A DNA stretch of 64,000 nt from Zygnema cylindricum (GCA_037447655.1 JBBHKE010001432.1:218018-282017), one strand, 5' to 3'. Shown: positions 32,501-46,900, numbered from the stretch's first letter. Numbers and translations: made by a program. Notes: a model not told the origin generated them from the letters alone.

Positions 32501-35500
32501 TCTAATATCAGTGGGTGGTTATGTGTGAATGCAGGGTAAAGGTCCAAAGCGAATCGGTGCTCTTTATGTGGCGTGCCAATTGTTTAAAGTTTACTTTAAG
32601 GTACTTTTTTTCTTGACGGAGAAAAACATTTAGAAGGAACAGGGTTGGATTGGTTTCATTTCCGAGCGTTGACACATAGGGGTTTAAAAGCTGTCTATCG
32701 TGACGTTTGGGGAGGTAAATTTCGAACATGTTTTTATGGCAGGTCTTCACAAAAATGGTGATGCGGACATTGCCTTCGTGTCTTGTCCAACATCTCAATC
32801 CTGGGAACTTGACCCTTGAATATGTATATAGTCATTTTAGAGTAAACTGTTTACCCCTTGAATATAAGGGCAAGCAGAATTGTGGCAAGGTTTTGCACAC
32901 GTGGTTGGAAAGTTTATATGTGTCACTTATAGAGCATTTCAAGTGCGGGTTCAGTTGTATAAATGGTCTTATAGCAATTCTCTGCATGATTGAAGCAGCA
33001 TCCTTTTCAATGCAGACTTCAACAAATTACACACATCTCTAGACGTCTGTGAGACTGTTGAGCACATTATGAATGAAGATAGCCTGGTCTCCTTTTTAGC
33101 TTATAATGTTTAATGTTGCTTGATACGCACCAATTTAAGCTGAACCATTTGACTGGCAAATTGTGCAGCTCGGAACTGTACATCTTTGTAGAAGCATCAT
33201 CAGAGTGATTGATGCTGGAAGTTTTGACGATTTTCCTTCTTGTGATAAGGTAACTGCTTTAGGACCCAGTTACAACTGTTAACATTTGGTTTAACGCAAA
33301 TCGTGATAGAGCAGCTTGTGCAGTCTTAAAAATGTCCTTTCCACCATTGACCTTCACTAATGGCGTGAATGGGAAGCAGGTCACGTATAAGTACTACACT
33401 GGACGTCTTGACGTCTACAATGATGAATTCTCTTTGGTAGGTATCAACCTTTAATGGCGTGAAGATTATCTCTCTGGTTGTTCAATGAATGGTGATGGCC
33501 GTATTTGTTCTTAACGTTTTGGCATTAAGGCCATGCCAGGAAACTGCGTGTGTTGTCATCATGGTAAAATCTTTCGCAGCAATATTCTCTATCTGATGGT
33601 TTTCCCTATAGTCTAGACTGTTCCCACGAATAATGGTTGTTTCATATGTGATAACTTCTAGGTTCTGAGTACTTTAGTGGAGAAAGTCATTTTAGCTGTC
33701 CACAAATGATCCCATGACGTAACGCATGTTTGCAAAACAAAGAACAAAAGTTTTGCTTCATTGCTGCTAAGTAATTGATTTTCTGAAGACATTCATTTAA
33801 AGCTGTTTTAAACAGGATTTTGCTTGTGACACGTGTATTGTTCAGACAATAAGTACTTAGACTTGCATGGACTTAACTGATGTCTTTTGATAACCGTGTA
33901 CTGGACATTCGTTTGACTTTTGCAGGCTGATGAGAAGTTGACTTATGCTTTGGAACACTGCCAACGTTCCAAAACTGGCAATATAAGGTATATATCTGCC
34001 CGGGGAGAACCTTGAAACATTCTGAATTTTGTTGATATTGTATGTCACTGTTCCTATGATTGGCATCAGTGGCTATGGGGACTGATGTATTTTTTGGCAT
34101 TGGACAGACGAATCCTTCGATATTTGGTCCCTGTGCGTCTCTCTCTTGGGGTTGTACCTACCAATGCCCTCCTAACAAAATTTGACCTTCCTGAGGTATG
34201 CCATAGATTCTCTTCACTGATGCCTTCCGATTTAGTGCACTAGGTGTTTTTTTAGAGTTCACATTTTCAGTGATTGATAGATTTTTTGCAAGTAAATTGT
34301 ATGTCCTTTTGATGAATGATTTTATCTGTCTCCCCCAATTTGATGGCTAAGTTTTCAACCTTTAAGTGTACTTTATTGGTGTAGTGATGCAATAAGAAGT
34401 TTAAGGTTTGCCTTTGCATTTGGGGGAGGCAAGTACAGTATGTCGAGGTGGTCCAAGCCCTTCGAAGTGGGGACGTCCGTATGTTAAGAGAAACATTACA
34501 ACGGCATGAAGAACGGTGAGTCTCAGAACCAGAGGTTAGGGATGTGTTGATCATGTCTGTTTGGTGAGGGGGTAGCCTTATGACTGAGGGGATAAGAAAA
34601 AAAGAACAAGAAAAGGGTTTTACAGAAAGCAAGCGAGTCTGACGGTTGGGTAACTGCAATGGCAAAATACTTTTACAAAGGGGGTTACAGTAATGTAACA
34701 AAAAATTGGGCGACTAAAGTTCTTCACGAGTATTCACAGGGATGGATCCTGTAAAAGACGTTTGGGTCCCTTGTGTTTGTTTTTAAAAGGCTGGAGATGA
34801 AAGTTAAGTCATACTGCATATGAATTGCTGTTTGAAGCTTTTTAAGTAACAGGATGCATGGTTTCAAGAAAGGAGGTGATGTGGCGATAAAGGTCTTAAA
34901 GGATGACGTCGTGTATGTGTTGAGCCTCAAACCAAAATAGACAAGTTATATACACCTCTGTGTTCATCAATTTATTGAGAGCTTGAGGTTGATATCACCA
35001 ACTTTGCTTTGTCAAGCATGTACTGCAGAAAAGTGATCATGACGGACGTACTGTTTTTGAAAGGTCAAATAAACATAAGTACTATTTTTTGTATCTTCCA
35101 TTTGTGCTCACAAATTGATTGAAAAACCGAGCTTACCCGTATGTCGGAGTGCTTCCGTGCTTTGACACAGGTTTCTTTGTTCCGGAGTATTCCTTGTAAT
35201 TGAACAGCTTGAATTGCAAGTATATCGCCGCCTTATCAAAAAAATGTAAGCACAATCAGAGTCTGAGGTGTTCACATGCTCATCTTCACAACTTAGGAAT
35301 TCACTATTTCTAGCTAACTCTCGGTTCAAAACAGTGAGGACATGGAACTCACAACTCAGTTTATTTTGGGATTGCTGGGCAGGCATCTTCTTCAAAAAGC
35401 TAAGGACCCAGCCCGAGCTCATCAGCTAAGAATGGATTCAATTGTGAGAGCCTTGAGATGGCTCAACGTCGAAGTGGATGCAGAGGAGGTACATGAAGCG

Positions 35501-36212
35501 TACAACGTGTATCTTTATTAGACTTCATAACACTGTATCAGTGCCCCTAAATATTTGAGCCCTTAAATTGAATCTAAAATAGTATTGCTAGTTGTTCTTT
35601 TCTTAACCCTAATTCTTTAACCGGTTCAAAAACAGCCATGAATTAGGATGGATAACACTGATCTAAAACCCCACGTTTTTTTTTTTTTTACACTATTAAA
35701 CGAGTCATGGTTTACACTGCCCCTCGCAATAAACATGAAGGAATTATTAGTGAAAATCCGGAATTTAGACTGAATAATACTAATTTAGTGTGGGAGATTT
35801 GTAGTTCACTCTCTTAAATAGTGCTCTCAACTCACTGTTTTGTCATATTGGTAAAAAAAAAACCACGCCCTTATTAGTGTTATTAACACTACTAGCAATG
35901 GGCAGTGTATCACGTGATTATTTGACACACTTATATACAAAGAGAAGTTTCTTACCTGCGTCAATTGCTATTTTCTGGGCAGTCTCGAAGAACTAACAAG
36001 CTGTTATTATCGTTAATTTAGAAGTTTGGCACAAAAGCTATTTCACATTTTAACTGTTTCGAGAATTGTTTCCATGTTTACAGGTGGAGTGCATCGCAGC
36101 TGTTCTCATTCATAAGAACCTTATCAGAGGATACTTCTCCCATAAGAGCAAAGTAGTGGTGCTAGCAAACAAGATCCGTTCCCAAAGCTCGCAAGGACAT
36201 CCTAAGTTTTGA
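29573..36212 (+). CDS. THP1: THP1/PCID2 (EER5-like), TREX-2 mRNA export subunit
   Basis: PCI-domain protein of the nuclear-pore TREX-2 complex, needed for mRNA export. Supported exons: 29573-29725, 30295-30428, 30990-31083, 31403-31492, 32535-32600, 33169-33249, 33380-33436, 33926-33987, 34108-34195, 34439-34515, about 35382-35488, 36084-36212 (TGA). Joined motifs follow the family in order: FRNWESVWAMSALHAIVFDI, GKGPKRIGALYVACQLFKVY, LGTVHLCRSIIRVID, VTYKYYTGRLDVYN, ADEKLTYALEHC, RILRYLVPVRLSLGVVPT, DPARAHQLRMDSIVRALRWL, VECIAAVLIHKNLIRGYFSH. Resemblance is closest to plant EER5/THP1. The exon for the middle of the PCI domain, expected between 34516 and 35380, was not found with confidence; a weak candidate starts at 34853. 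Introns carry two MITEs (31830, 35503) and another at 35715. Confidence 0.92.
31830..32047. mobile_element. MITE with CACCGTG-type termini in a THP1 intron
   Basis: About 218 bp from ACCGTGTATCCTTATTAG to the inverted CTATTAACTATTCACGGTG, with TA on both sides (31828-31829 and 32048-32049). Interior words such as AGTGCCCCTAAAT-like and CATTTGGAACTG recur at 35503-35710. Confidence 0.65.
35503..35710. mobile_element. MITE related to the CACCGTG family
   Basis: About 208 bp starting CAACGTGTATCTTTATTAG just inside the THP1 intron and ending at an inverted ...CTATTAAACGAGTCATG. It shares its interior (CAGTGCCCCTAAAT, CCGGTTCAAAAACAGCCA-like) with the 31830 copy. It directly abuts the next MITE. 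Confidence 0.5.
35715..35907. mobile_element. MITE with CACTGCCC termini, copy 3
   Basis: 193 bp from CACTGCCCCTCGCAATA to the inverted CTAGCAATGGGCAGTG, with TA duplicated on both sides (35713-35714 and 35908-35909). An internal AGTGTTATTAACACT palindrome lies near the right end. It is the best-preserved member of its family here. Confidence 0.75.
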
Positions 36213-38148
36213 GAGCTTTGCAGCAATGTTTTTTTTTTGTTTCTGTTTTTGTTTTTTTTTATGTTTATTTTGTGCTGTTAGGAGCCCATTTGCGTGCACT
36301 CTATGATGAGTGGTTTTGCTTTTGCTACCGCCTAATAATTTGAATAAGGCATTGTACAAAGAAGCTTTTATGGATAAAAGCGACAGACCTGGTCCATGCT
36401 CTCTCCCTTTCTCTCCCTCACTACGGACTTGTTCTATCCTGGGATCTCAATCGCATATCTGTTATGCCTCAATCAAAATCGGAAAATATTATACTTACCA
36501 TCACTGGAAAGGACATCCTTTCGAGGTTCAGCTTTTGCTCATGATCCTTGGCCTAACCAAAACTGGATATTGAAGGTCCTCGACCGAACAGGTTTTGTAC
36601 TGGGCGAAGTTTTGCTGGGGAATATGAATTTTCTAGTTGGTATTTTCTTCATGTTTTTTGTTAAGTTCTATGTAAGTGTAGTAGTCATGCCCTGAGCACA
36701 AAGAATATTCGAGCTAAAATTATAGAAATCTTCCGGTAGCTTTCTTTCGGTCTGAATGTCAGGATGTTGTGTCTGTGTATAGCCTGTGCTCAATGTTCAC
36801 CTTTGTTATTTTCAGTATGTTTGTAAAACACTTTTTGCAACGTGGAACCCGCAATCATAAATGATTGATACTTTCCGTGTGCAAGGATCTCCAGAGTTGT
36901 CATTGGTGAAAATATAACGTTGGTATATGAATAGAATGGACATGATAGTGTCAAGAAAGTTATGCAGGGGCATAAGATGTGAGTGGAAGAATAAAATGCA
37001 TAATTTACTTTGGTCAAATGATAGGTCTGCAGGTACAAAAATTAACTCTCGGCCTTGATGTAGTAATTCCATCATATTTTACCCTACGCTTTACGCATAA
37101 TTTTGGAAGAAAATCATAAGTTACACTTAGGTTAGTTGACTATATCGTACCGTGTCACAAAACATAACTCTGCGCAGTCAATTATAACTGCTTATTTACA
37201 CTAATAATCAGGTGACTGTAATAGCAATGAGCAGAGTAATGAGTCTGCTTTGGAAATGCTTGACCATGGCGAAGGTAAGTAACGCAGTGTGAATGAACCA
37301 AAGTCTCTTACAAAAACCTTTACTCTTTGGACTGTGATTGAATTGTTCAACAAGCAAGCGCCAGTCTTCCACACTAATCCAGGGCAGTGCTCAACATCAG
37401 GGGCTAGCGTGCGGTCAGCCTACTGAATTCATATAAAGTGCAATAACAGAGAGACTGCCAGTAGCTGACAGTCGATACCAGCACCTGCAAAATATAACTG
37501 TCAACAAAACGAAAGCTACTGAAAGAGGCAGGAATACAAGGTTGTGTCAAGACCATAATCAAAGACAAATTGGAAAGTTGCAAATACTAAGTTTAGCGTG
37601 TTGACTTTGTGGTTCCAAACGAGGCTGTCGATAAACAGCAACTTTATTGCTTCTAAACCGTTAAGGGAACGAAACACATAAGTGACGTTTTCCATACCTC
37701 GGTCTACCTTTTCATCAAGATACCAACTTCCATCGAAACAATCATCACCTAGATTTCCACAAGGAAAACAATTTCTTCGCCCCTCTTCTTTACGCTACAC
37801 TTGTCAAACTAATAATCCCCTAATGGACCTTTCCAATAAACCTAATAAGCTCCATACCTCGGGCAGCTCTGTTTGAAAGGCGCGTTTTGCTCATCTATTT
37901 TTTTTAAACAAAAGCTACCGTCTTTTTTTTTGATATCTTTGCTACAAGCGAAGTACAATCGCAACAAAAAAAAATGAATTTTAACTTTACAAGGCGAATG
38001 ATTTGCGTTTGAGCGCTGCTGCTCGCAGACAATTGATTTTGGCCTCTTTTTCGATAACCAGTCTCAATGCTCGTCAAAAAAATTTATTGCCGGCAGTGAA
38101 GATGAAGCCGGTCCCCTCTAATTATGAACTCCCGAAGTTTCCTCTTTT
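36213..38148. other. Convergent intergenic region between THP1 and the GDP-mannose transporter
   Basis: Contains both 3' UTRs and AT-rich unique DNA. A possible MITE end (GACTGTAATAGCAATGAGCAGAG) lies at about 37213-37235. No gene recognised. Confidence 0.5.
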
Positions 38149-40914
38149 TCAGCCCATCAACTTTGCTCTCGCAAATAGAACTCCGGCAACACAACCTGAA
38201 TAATAAAAACAGGTAAAATGTGGAAAACAGAAAAAATGGTAAGAAATCCAAAATACCGTGGAGAAGACTAGAACATCGGCATTTACTTGCAAAAAAGTCC
38301 AAACAAAAGGAGGGGACAGACAGCGAGAGGTAGAGGGAGCGGGAGGTAGAGGGAGCGGGAGGGAGAGAGAGTATAGGATATAGAGGATAGAGGGAGAACT
38401 CTCACCAAACATGATACTGCTGAGATTTGCTACGCTTGTCGGGGCTCGAAATAGCAAAATTCCCGCCACCGAAAGTGGGATTTTATTTAACGAGCCGACC
38501 AGACTGGAAAAAACAAATATAGAGATGAACGGCAAGTTAGGATTAACAGCCAATTCGAAGTGAAAAAACAGAAAATAAGTTTTTATGTATTACCAGAACG
38601 GTGATTTAATAATTGGTCCCAGGAAAATATATGAGCAAAAAGTTTACATCTGAAACAATATAAAAAACTGCAAAAAAAAAACTTCATTTGAGTTCCACAT
38701 CTCACAAACTTTAAAAAAGAGAACACTTAAAAAACCAACATGCAAACAAAACTTCACAAAACTTCACATTTCATGCCTGAGAGACGATAACAATAAACAA
38801 AACCAACAAAAAATTCCTAGAGAGAGACAGTTTCCCGTTTTCCCAATTCTTCCAAAATACTCACTTGTGAACAATGACCTCGAATATAACTCTAAAAACC
38901 TCAAATAAGCTCCAAAAACCTCGAATAAAACCTTGAGAGCTTACCTATAAGTGGTTGGACTTGTCTCGTACAGAAACCACATTGAGGTAAAGCTGATGGC
39001 CAATCCCAAAAGGCCACTTACTGTCGCAGCCGACCAAAAAGAAGGAGAGTGAAGGAGAGGTCTGTCAATCCAAAAAAATAACACTTTCTAGTCAAAAAAT
39101 TGGTCATCCACACTTATTTTGTTAGCGAATTGTGCGGAGAAGTCTGTATCATAAACTTTTTTTATTCAACATGTTAATATCCACACTAATACAAGTGAAT
39201 CTCATGCTCCATTCCGGCCGAAAAGGTATTTTCTTGTGAATGACAAAATCTTCGACTACATCCGTTTTCATTTACGAATATCAGTGTGGTCCATTTATCA
39301 AATCCAGGAATTTTGAGTTTTCCATCACAGAGACAGGTATTTTAGATACTTCGTTTATCTAGCAAATTTCGTATTTCAAGTAAACCATAAACATAGAATT
39401 CGTATAAAAATAAGCTTTTGGATCTCACGTCAGGTGAACATGAAAAAATGTGGATTGACTATTAAATTGGAGCAAGTTTTGCAAAAACAGTGTACAACGA
39501 AGCACAATTATAGATTCATTTTTTCCAAATGGGCATCCAATTTTTCCTCAATAATGTTGATGTCAAAACCTTAGTATCAAAACGAGAAGCTCAATATTAA
39601 TATGTTTATCCTTGTGATGTCCCATAATACTTGATATATCCCAATTGAAATCATTGAAATTCATTGGTTAAAGGGCATAAGTTACTTCTCTTAACCAACA
39701 AAAAATAATACAGACGACGAAAAATACTACAGAAATGTATTGTTTCAATTTATACCAAACCACATTTCACAGAAAAATGCTTGCCCAGTTACTGTTGATT
39801 TTTTTTTTTGACATAAATAGTACGGTGGATCGAGCAATTTTAGGCAAAAAGCAAAAAGTACAAAAAAGTAAGGATTGTCGTATAACAAGTAAAAGAACTT
39901 GTCATTGACCACACATCTTTGATTTCTTTTGAAGCTTGCAAGATCAATAAACTTTAGAAAAATCATGGTCATTTTAAGACTATTGCAATGTCTAATACTC
40001 TTTAAAATAGAGAATACAATGCAGAGAATTTTTTCACCTCACGAAGTATCATAGACATGACTACGAAGATCAGAAACTTCACACTCATTGCTAAGACATT
40101 TAATACTTTTTTTTACTAATTTGAACACTTTTTGGCACTCAAAGTTGTTTATACTAAAGAAACACAAAAATTTGATTAGAAAGGTGACCAATACTCTCGT
40201 AAGTGAGAGTTATACCTTTTCGATTGTGATGTCGGTCAGAAAACTATTTCACGAGATAATAAACTCTGGGAGAGTCGGAAAAAACAAATTACCTCAAACA
40301 GTGATGACATGGTGTACAAAAATGCAAACAAAGCGTCTTCGAGAAACACCACACATGAAATAGTGTGGACCACAATGAATTCAGATCCACTCCCACAAGA
40401 AAAAACAAGCAATTCAGAACAAGTTTCGGAAAGGAGGGGCTTACGTGGATTGAAGATAGCGAAACTCCCCAAAGGCCACCAGTAGGAAGAGAGCGATGGG
40501 GAGGGAGAGAGAGTTATTGAGGAGGACCATGGAGAACTCAGAGAGCTGCCCGGAAATGGTGGCCGCTTTGGCCTTATCCATCACTCTCCGCAAGGTCAGC
40601 TGGAAAGGGAGAGGGAGATCCCAGTCAGTTTTGTGCTTGGCAAAAAACATCATTTAAAATAGACATTTGACCTAACTTCACCGCGAAAACCTAGGCAAAT
40701 GTTATGCTTTGACTTGTCGAGGTCATCAATATGAATTTCTTAACTATCTGCATACTATGTAATTAACCAAAAGGATATAATTTCCACGTTTTTGTTATTA
40801 TTATTTCTTTGCATTTCCAAAAGGACATGGTAAAGTCTTTAAAATGCAACTAATTTCTCTTTCAGTTCTTCCAAATCCAGAAAAAAAAATCCTTAACATA
40901 CACAGCAGAAGCAA

Positions 40915-40976
<62 letters not shown>

Positions 40977-43900
40977 GAGTTGGAGAGAGNNNNNNNNNNT
41001 ATTCCTAACCCTCCGTCGATTCTCTCAGGAATCTATAAACTATCCTTGATCCCTAGATACCAACGTAAACCCACCCCTCTTATGACTGTAGTGATGAACC
41101 TGACTACGATCAATACCACTACGAGGCTACTCCTCTACATGAAGATCTATACATAATATACACCCACTACCCCGAACGACATCCTCATCGTTTGTAGTTT
41201 TCCAATAACGAGTCAGGTGGTACCTCCGACTCAAATACCGGAGAACGACACGACATTTTCTTTACTACACCCAGTTCAGAAACGAACCACTCGAACCGGT
41301 GGAATTCTCACCACACGTCTTTTGAAAAACTCTATTAGTTGTGTTTGGCTTTAAAATGATGTTTAGGATTGGCAGAAATAGCGATTGCAGCCTGATTATC
41401 TCAAAAAGTTTTCTGCACACCACTCTTAAGGTGGCCAAGCTCACCAAGCAAAGACTTGACCCACATCATTTCTTTTACAGCACAGCAAGAGGCCATAAAC
41501 TCAGCCTCCATGGTGGACTGAGCAATAACCTTTTGATGTTTGCTACTCCTACAGCAAGCCCCATCACCCACATATAATACATATCTAGAAGTACATCTCC
41601 TCATCGGAGCATCACCATAACTAGCATCAGTCCAAGTAGTGATGTCAGTATTCTCCCCACCCAAATGCAACCATAGATCCCTAGTTCCTATCAAATATCT
41701 AAGGACTCTCTTAGCTGCCTCCCAATCCTTATTAGTGGGAGCATTTAGACTTCTACTCAGCACTCCTATTGCTGCAGCTAAATCCGGTCGGGTACAATTT
41801 ATAAAATAGATTAGGCTTCCCACTACTTGCCTGTAAGGAATAGTCTGCATGAACTTCTGTTCTTTATGACTTAATTCCTCGTCTAAAACTATGACTCCTT
41901 CTTCCTCACTCCCCTCACTTCCCTTCTTTCACTCCATTGGAGTTGTACAACTATTAGCTTTATCCATTTGAAATTTTTCGAGCATGTTCCCTATTGCTTC
42001 CTTTTCAGTCAATCTTATAATCTTTCTTTCTCCGTCTCTTTCTACTTGAATTCCCAATATATATTTTGCTTCCCCCATATCCTTCATTTCAAATCTCCCC
42101 TTAAGATCGGTTTTCAGTTTAATAATTTTTTCCATTGATTTACTTAAAACAAGTAAATCATCAACATAAATTGCAATAAATATAATACCTTCCTCATCTT
42201 CAAAAACATATATTGAGTGATAAGAGCTGATCCGGATATATCCTAGACCGGTAAGAAACTACTCAAGTTTCTTTTTCCACTGTCGAGGGGCCTGTTTCAA
42301 ACCGTAAAGGGATTTAAACAGCCAGCATACCTTACTCTCCTCTCTTTCCTCCACAAATCTTTCGGGTTGTCACCTGAAGATTTCCTCTTCCAATTCTCCA
42401 TGCAAAATGAATGTCTTGATGTCCATCTAGTGCACCTCCATGTCTTCCGCTGCTGCTAGATTGAGAAGTATGCGGACGGAGGGAAATTTGACGACCGGGC
42501 AAAGGTTTCCTCGTAGTCGATTCCTTCTTTCTGTGTAAATCCTTTTGCCACTAATCGGGCTTTGTAACGCTCAATGGTGTTATTCAAGTTCAGTTTTAAT
42601 TTGAAAGCCCACTTACAACCGATAGGTTTTCGGTTAGGTGGACAGTCCACCGTTCCCAAGTATCAGCTGCCATAATTGAGGCCATCTCCTCATTGATGGC
42701 TGTCTTCCATGGTTCCTTTCTGGACAAGTCAACGCCTCTCTATAAGTTTGAGGTTCATTTTGATGAGATTGTTTTGTTACCTTGTTATTAACCTGTTTTT
42801 TTTGTAATCTTTTGCTACTTCTCCTTCCCCCCTCAAAATATGCGGCCGGAATAGATGGTTCTCGTGGGTTCTTTCGAACTTTCTCGGCTTCTCCCCTATC
42901 CCTTGATTCCGAATCAATTTCCATCACGTCTTCCGCTTCTGGTAGAGTTGTCACTGGAGTTTCCGCAGCCGAGTCCTTTTCGGTCTGATTTGTACTTGCA
43001 AGAATGTCATCTTCTCTAAACCTGGATAGTCAGGAAGCTCAAAGTCATCGGAATTTTCTGACTCAAATCTGATTTTTACTAACTTTGTATACTTAAAGGG
43101 ATCCACAGGCTTTCCTTCATCCATAACTACTAGATGTTTTACTAAGATTATATCTTCCCTTTTTAGATCGTAAACTCTATATCCTTTAACATCCTCATCA
43201 TATCCTAATAAGTATCCCGGTTTTCCTTTAGGATCTAGCTTCGAATTAGACCGATCAGTATCTAGACTAAATACTTGACTACCAAAAACCTTTAAGTGAG
43301 ATATGTTTGGTTTTCGGCTGGTCTATCTCTCATAAGGTGTTTGATCTTTTATAGCTCAGGTAAGAACTCTATTTTAAAGGTAATAAGTGCAGTTCATTGC
43401 TTTTGCCCAAAACTTTTTTCCTATCTTCTTATCAGACAACATACCTCTAGTACTATCACTCAGTGTCATATTTAATCATTTAGCTACCCCATTATGTTCC
43501 GGGTTTTGTGCAACTGTCTTTTGGTGTTCAACTCCATCTTCCCTCAGAAAATCCTCAAACTGGTTAGAAGCATATTCTCCACCATTATCACTTGTTACTC
43601 TCTTGATTGGAGTCATAGAGTTTGTCGCTATATACTTTATATTGTCTAAAACAATCTTGAGCTTGTGACTTGTTTTTTAAAAAATACATCTTGGAATACC
43701 AAGACCAATCAACAGTGATAGTCATCATAAATCTCTCCCCCCCCGGTGAGGGCACTTTGGCCAGTCCCCAAATATCTGTGTGTACTAAATCTAGAATTAT
43801 TTCTCCCCTAAAGGTGTCTATTTTGGGAAAGGGCAATCTATGCGCTTTACCTTGAGCAGATCCACTACAATCACTTAGATTCTCACTCTCATTGAATTGA

Positions 43901-46900
43901 ATTCCTTCCACCACTCCCATCTTTTTCATCTCTTTTAACTTATCTAGATTCACATGCCTAAGCCTCTTATGCCACATCATTATATCATGAACACCAGCAT
44001 AATAATGTTTGTTCTTTTCATTGCTTAAAATCAGCCTAAACATCCCTTGGCTACCTTTTTCAAGGGTGAAATAAACTTCCTCCTCCAAACTAGCAGTAAA
44101 GACTCCTTTCCTAGTGCTAGTATCAAAACCCTTATCATCTAATACAGACGTAGAGATGAGGTTTTTGTTCAGCTCCTGAATAAACAATACATTGGAGAAT
44201 GTATCTATGGATGTCTTTCCTTCTACCAACACTTTCAGATCTACTGACCCTACAAGAGTAGTAGTGACTATCCTCCCATCCCCGTACTCTATCTCTACGG
44301 TGGAAATCTTTCTTATCTTAGTGAACAAGTATTTATCCTTACACATGTGCATGGAGGCACCTGAATCTAAAATTCAGCTTGCTTCACCTTTCAATCCACC
44401 AAAAGCACTTTTCTGCTTTCGTGGAATTTCTACCTCCTTTGTCGCTTCCAACTCCTCATCCAATAAGAGCTCATCGTCCTCATCTTCGGATTCCACCTCC
44501 TATACCTGTGTCATTAGGGCTTTTTTCTTTCCTCTCGGGGTTCCACCGGTCTGCCCCTCCTTTAACCGTAGCTTGGTTAGTTTAGTGCACTCCGCCAAAT
44601 AGTGCCCTGGTTTCTTACAGAAATGACATAAACCCTTGGGAGCCCTTGGTCCGAACTCGTCGGTCTGATTTTTCTGCTCCCACCCTCGTAATTTCTGACC
44701 GTCTCCGGGAATCCTTATTCCTCCAGTCGGTCCCAGCTGCCAAGGCTTGCTCACTTTTGTTATCTTTTTGGAAAGCTTTCAGTCTCAGAGCAGCGCAGCT
44801 GCTTTACAGACAAAGCAGCGCAGCTGCTATACAGACAGAGCAGCGCAGCTGCTATACAACAGAGCAGTGCAGCTGTTATACAGCAGCGCTGCTGCTATAC
44901 AGACAGAGCAGCGCAGCTGCTATACAACAGAGCAGTGCAGCTGCTATACAGCAGCGCAGGTGCTATACAGCAGAGCAGCAGAGCAGCGCAGCAGCGAAGC
45001 TGCAACACAGACAGGACAAGGCAACCACGATTATATTTGATATGGTCCGTACGGACAACGCAACGTCTGATATTCTTAATGTGATTTTGTACAGGATAGA
45101 GCAACTGCGATAGATACGATTCTAGTCAACTTAGTGGGAACTCAGTGGTAACTTAGTGGGTAGCTCAGTGGTAGCTCAATGGTAGCTTAGTGGTAGCTCA
45201 GTGGTAGCTCAGTGGTAGCTCAGTGGTAGCTCAGTGATAGCTTATTATTAGCTTGGCAGTTTGACGTACCTCTCAGGTACAGTGGTATTGCCGGTACAAC
45301 ACTAGTATAAGACTTAGGACTCAAAACACATGATGTATCCAGACTTCCAAGTAGTAAAACTGCAAACAGTTTTTGGGAAACTTCTGAGTATTATATCTTG
45401 AGTGTTGTCGGGTCAATTGTGCTACAACTTTGGGAGTTATCAGTGTTTATTCTACTTAATATTCTGATAGAGTTTTGTGAGGTTTGGATGCTTGTATAAG
45501 AAGTGGTGAGCACTTAAGAACAGCTGTTTGGTAGGATTCTTGATAGCTTCTGAGAGTGTATCATGTCTACTTCTACTACTACTGCTGCTCCTCCACCTGC
45601 ACCGGTGGTTGTAGAACAACAGGTTATGCGCCTGTCATCAAGAATTCCTATATTTTCCGGGGATAAGTATGTTTACTGGGCAGATATGGTGGAAACACAT
45701 TTTGAAAATGTCTATCTTTTAGATATATTGGATGGTTCGCTGGATGAATCTGATCCGTCATGGTCTAAGAAAAATACGCAAGCTCGGTCTATTCTGAAAT
45801 TTTGTATATATGAGGACTTAGCTATGTCTCGGATAAAAATGAAAAAAGCAATTGATATCTGGAAATCTCTTAAAAGTGATTATGAAAAGGCCAATGTCCA
45901 TGAAGAGCTTCTATTGGCTGGAAAAATTTGGGACTATAAGTACACTGGCGGTACAATGGCTGAATATTCTAACAAATTTCGTATCCTTGTAGATGTACAT
46001 GCTTGTGCAGGTGGGGTGTTTCCTCCTTTTCAACAGGCGGCATTGCACATGCGGGGTCTCCCTCGTAGTATGAAAGGAGCATCTGACATGCTCAAACAGA
46101 AAGATAAAGCTAGCTGGACTTTACAGTTAGCCATCAATATTTTACTAGAGGAGGAAGCTACATCTAATATTCTCAATGTTGAGCAAGTAGAGGCTTTTAA
46201 TTCAGACTTTGAGAAAAAAGGACAGTTTAATCAGCAAAGGAATCAGTTTAATCAGTTCAGACATTTTAATCAATGTGGAAATAGACAATCAAACAATGCA
46301 TGCTTTTATTGTAGTGAGAGAGGTCATGAATACAAATTTTGTCCTAAGCTTAAAAAAGCTAACGATACAGGTTTATACCGCCCGGGATGGCAACAAAGCC
46401 AGTTTTACAAAGCCTTCACAAGGACTCCGCCTCGTGGAAATGCACTATTTTCGGCTTCTTCGTCTCTCCAAGACGAGACTTTGACAGTTTCTACAGAGGA
46501 CGATACGGATCTATTCACTATGGCGGCTGCAATGGAGGGCGCGAAGGACCCCGGATGGATAATGGATACAGGAGCGTCAGCCCACATGTGCTGGAACAAG
46601 GTAATCTTCAAAAATCTGAAAGCAACGCCGGAGAAAAATATTTATTATGTTTGTGGAATGAGTGTCCAAACTCGTGCTGTGGGTGATGTGTCCTTGCTAG
46701 TTGATGTAAAGGGAAAAGCAATTGAAAGGACTCTTCACAATGTCTTATTTGTACCTGACTTTAAGAAAAATTTGTTTTCTACGTCGTTGGTAGAGAGCAA
46801 AGGCTTTGAGGTTAATTTGAAAAATGGTCGGCAGGTTGTTAGCAAAAATGGCAAGGTTGCGGTTACAGGTACTAGAGATAGTAGCAAGATGTATCGCATG

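Larger units (their letters stand above)
44758..45621 (+). repeat. 5' LTR of element E
   Basis: 864 bp from TGTTATCTTTTTGG to AACAACA. The start resembles that of the element A LTR (GAAAGCTTT(A/C)AGTC-like). It carries two internal minisatellites and the gag start codon (45563). Confidence 0.8.

Noticed and set aside
41000-41732. An ordinary inverted repeat or hairpin
   Set aside because: The relation is reversal without complement; the arms cannot base-pair with each other as a hairpin.
44646-45113. 155-codon frame rich in Ala, Gln and Ser
   Set aside because: It is the translation of the GCAGCTGCTATACA minisatellite in the element E LTR.
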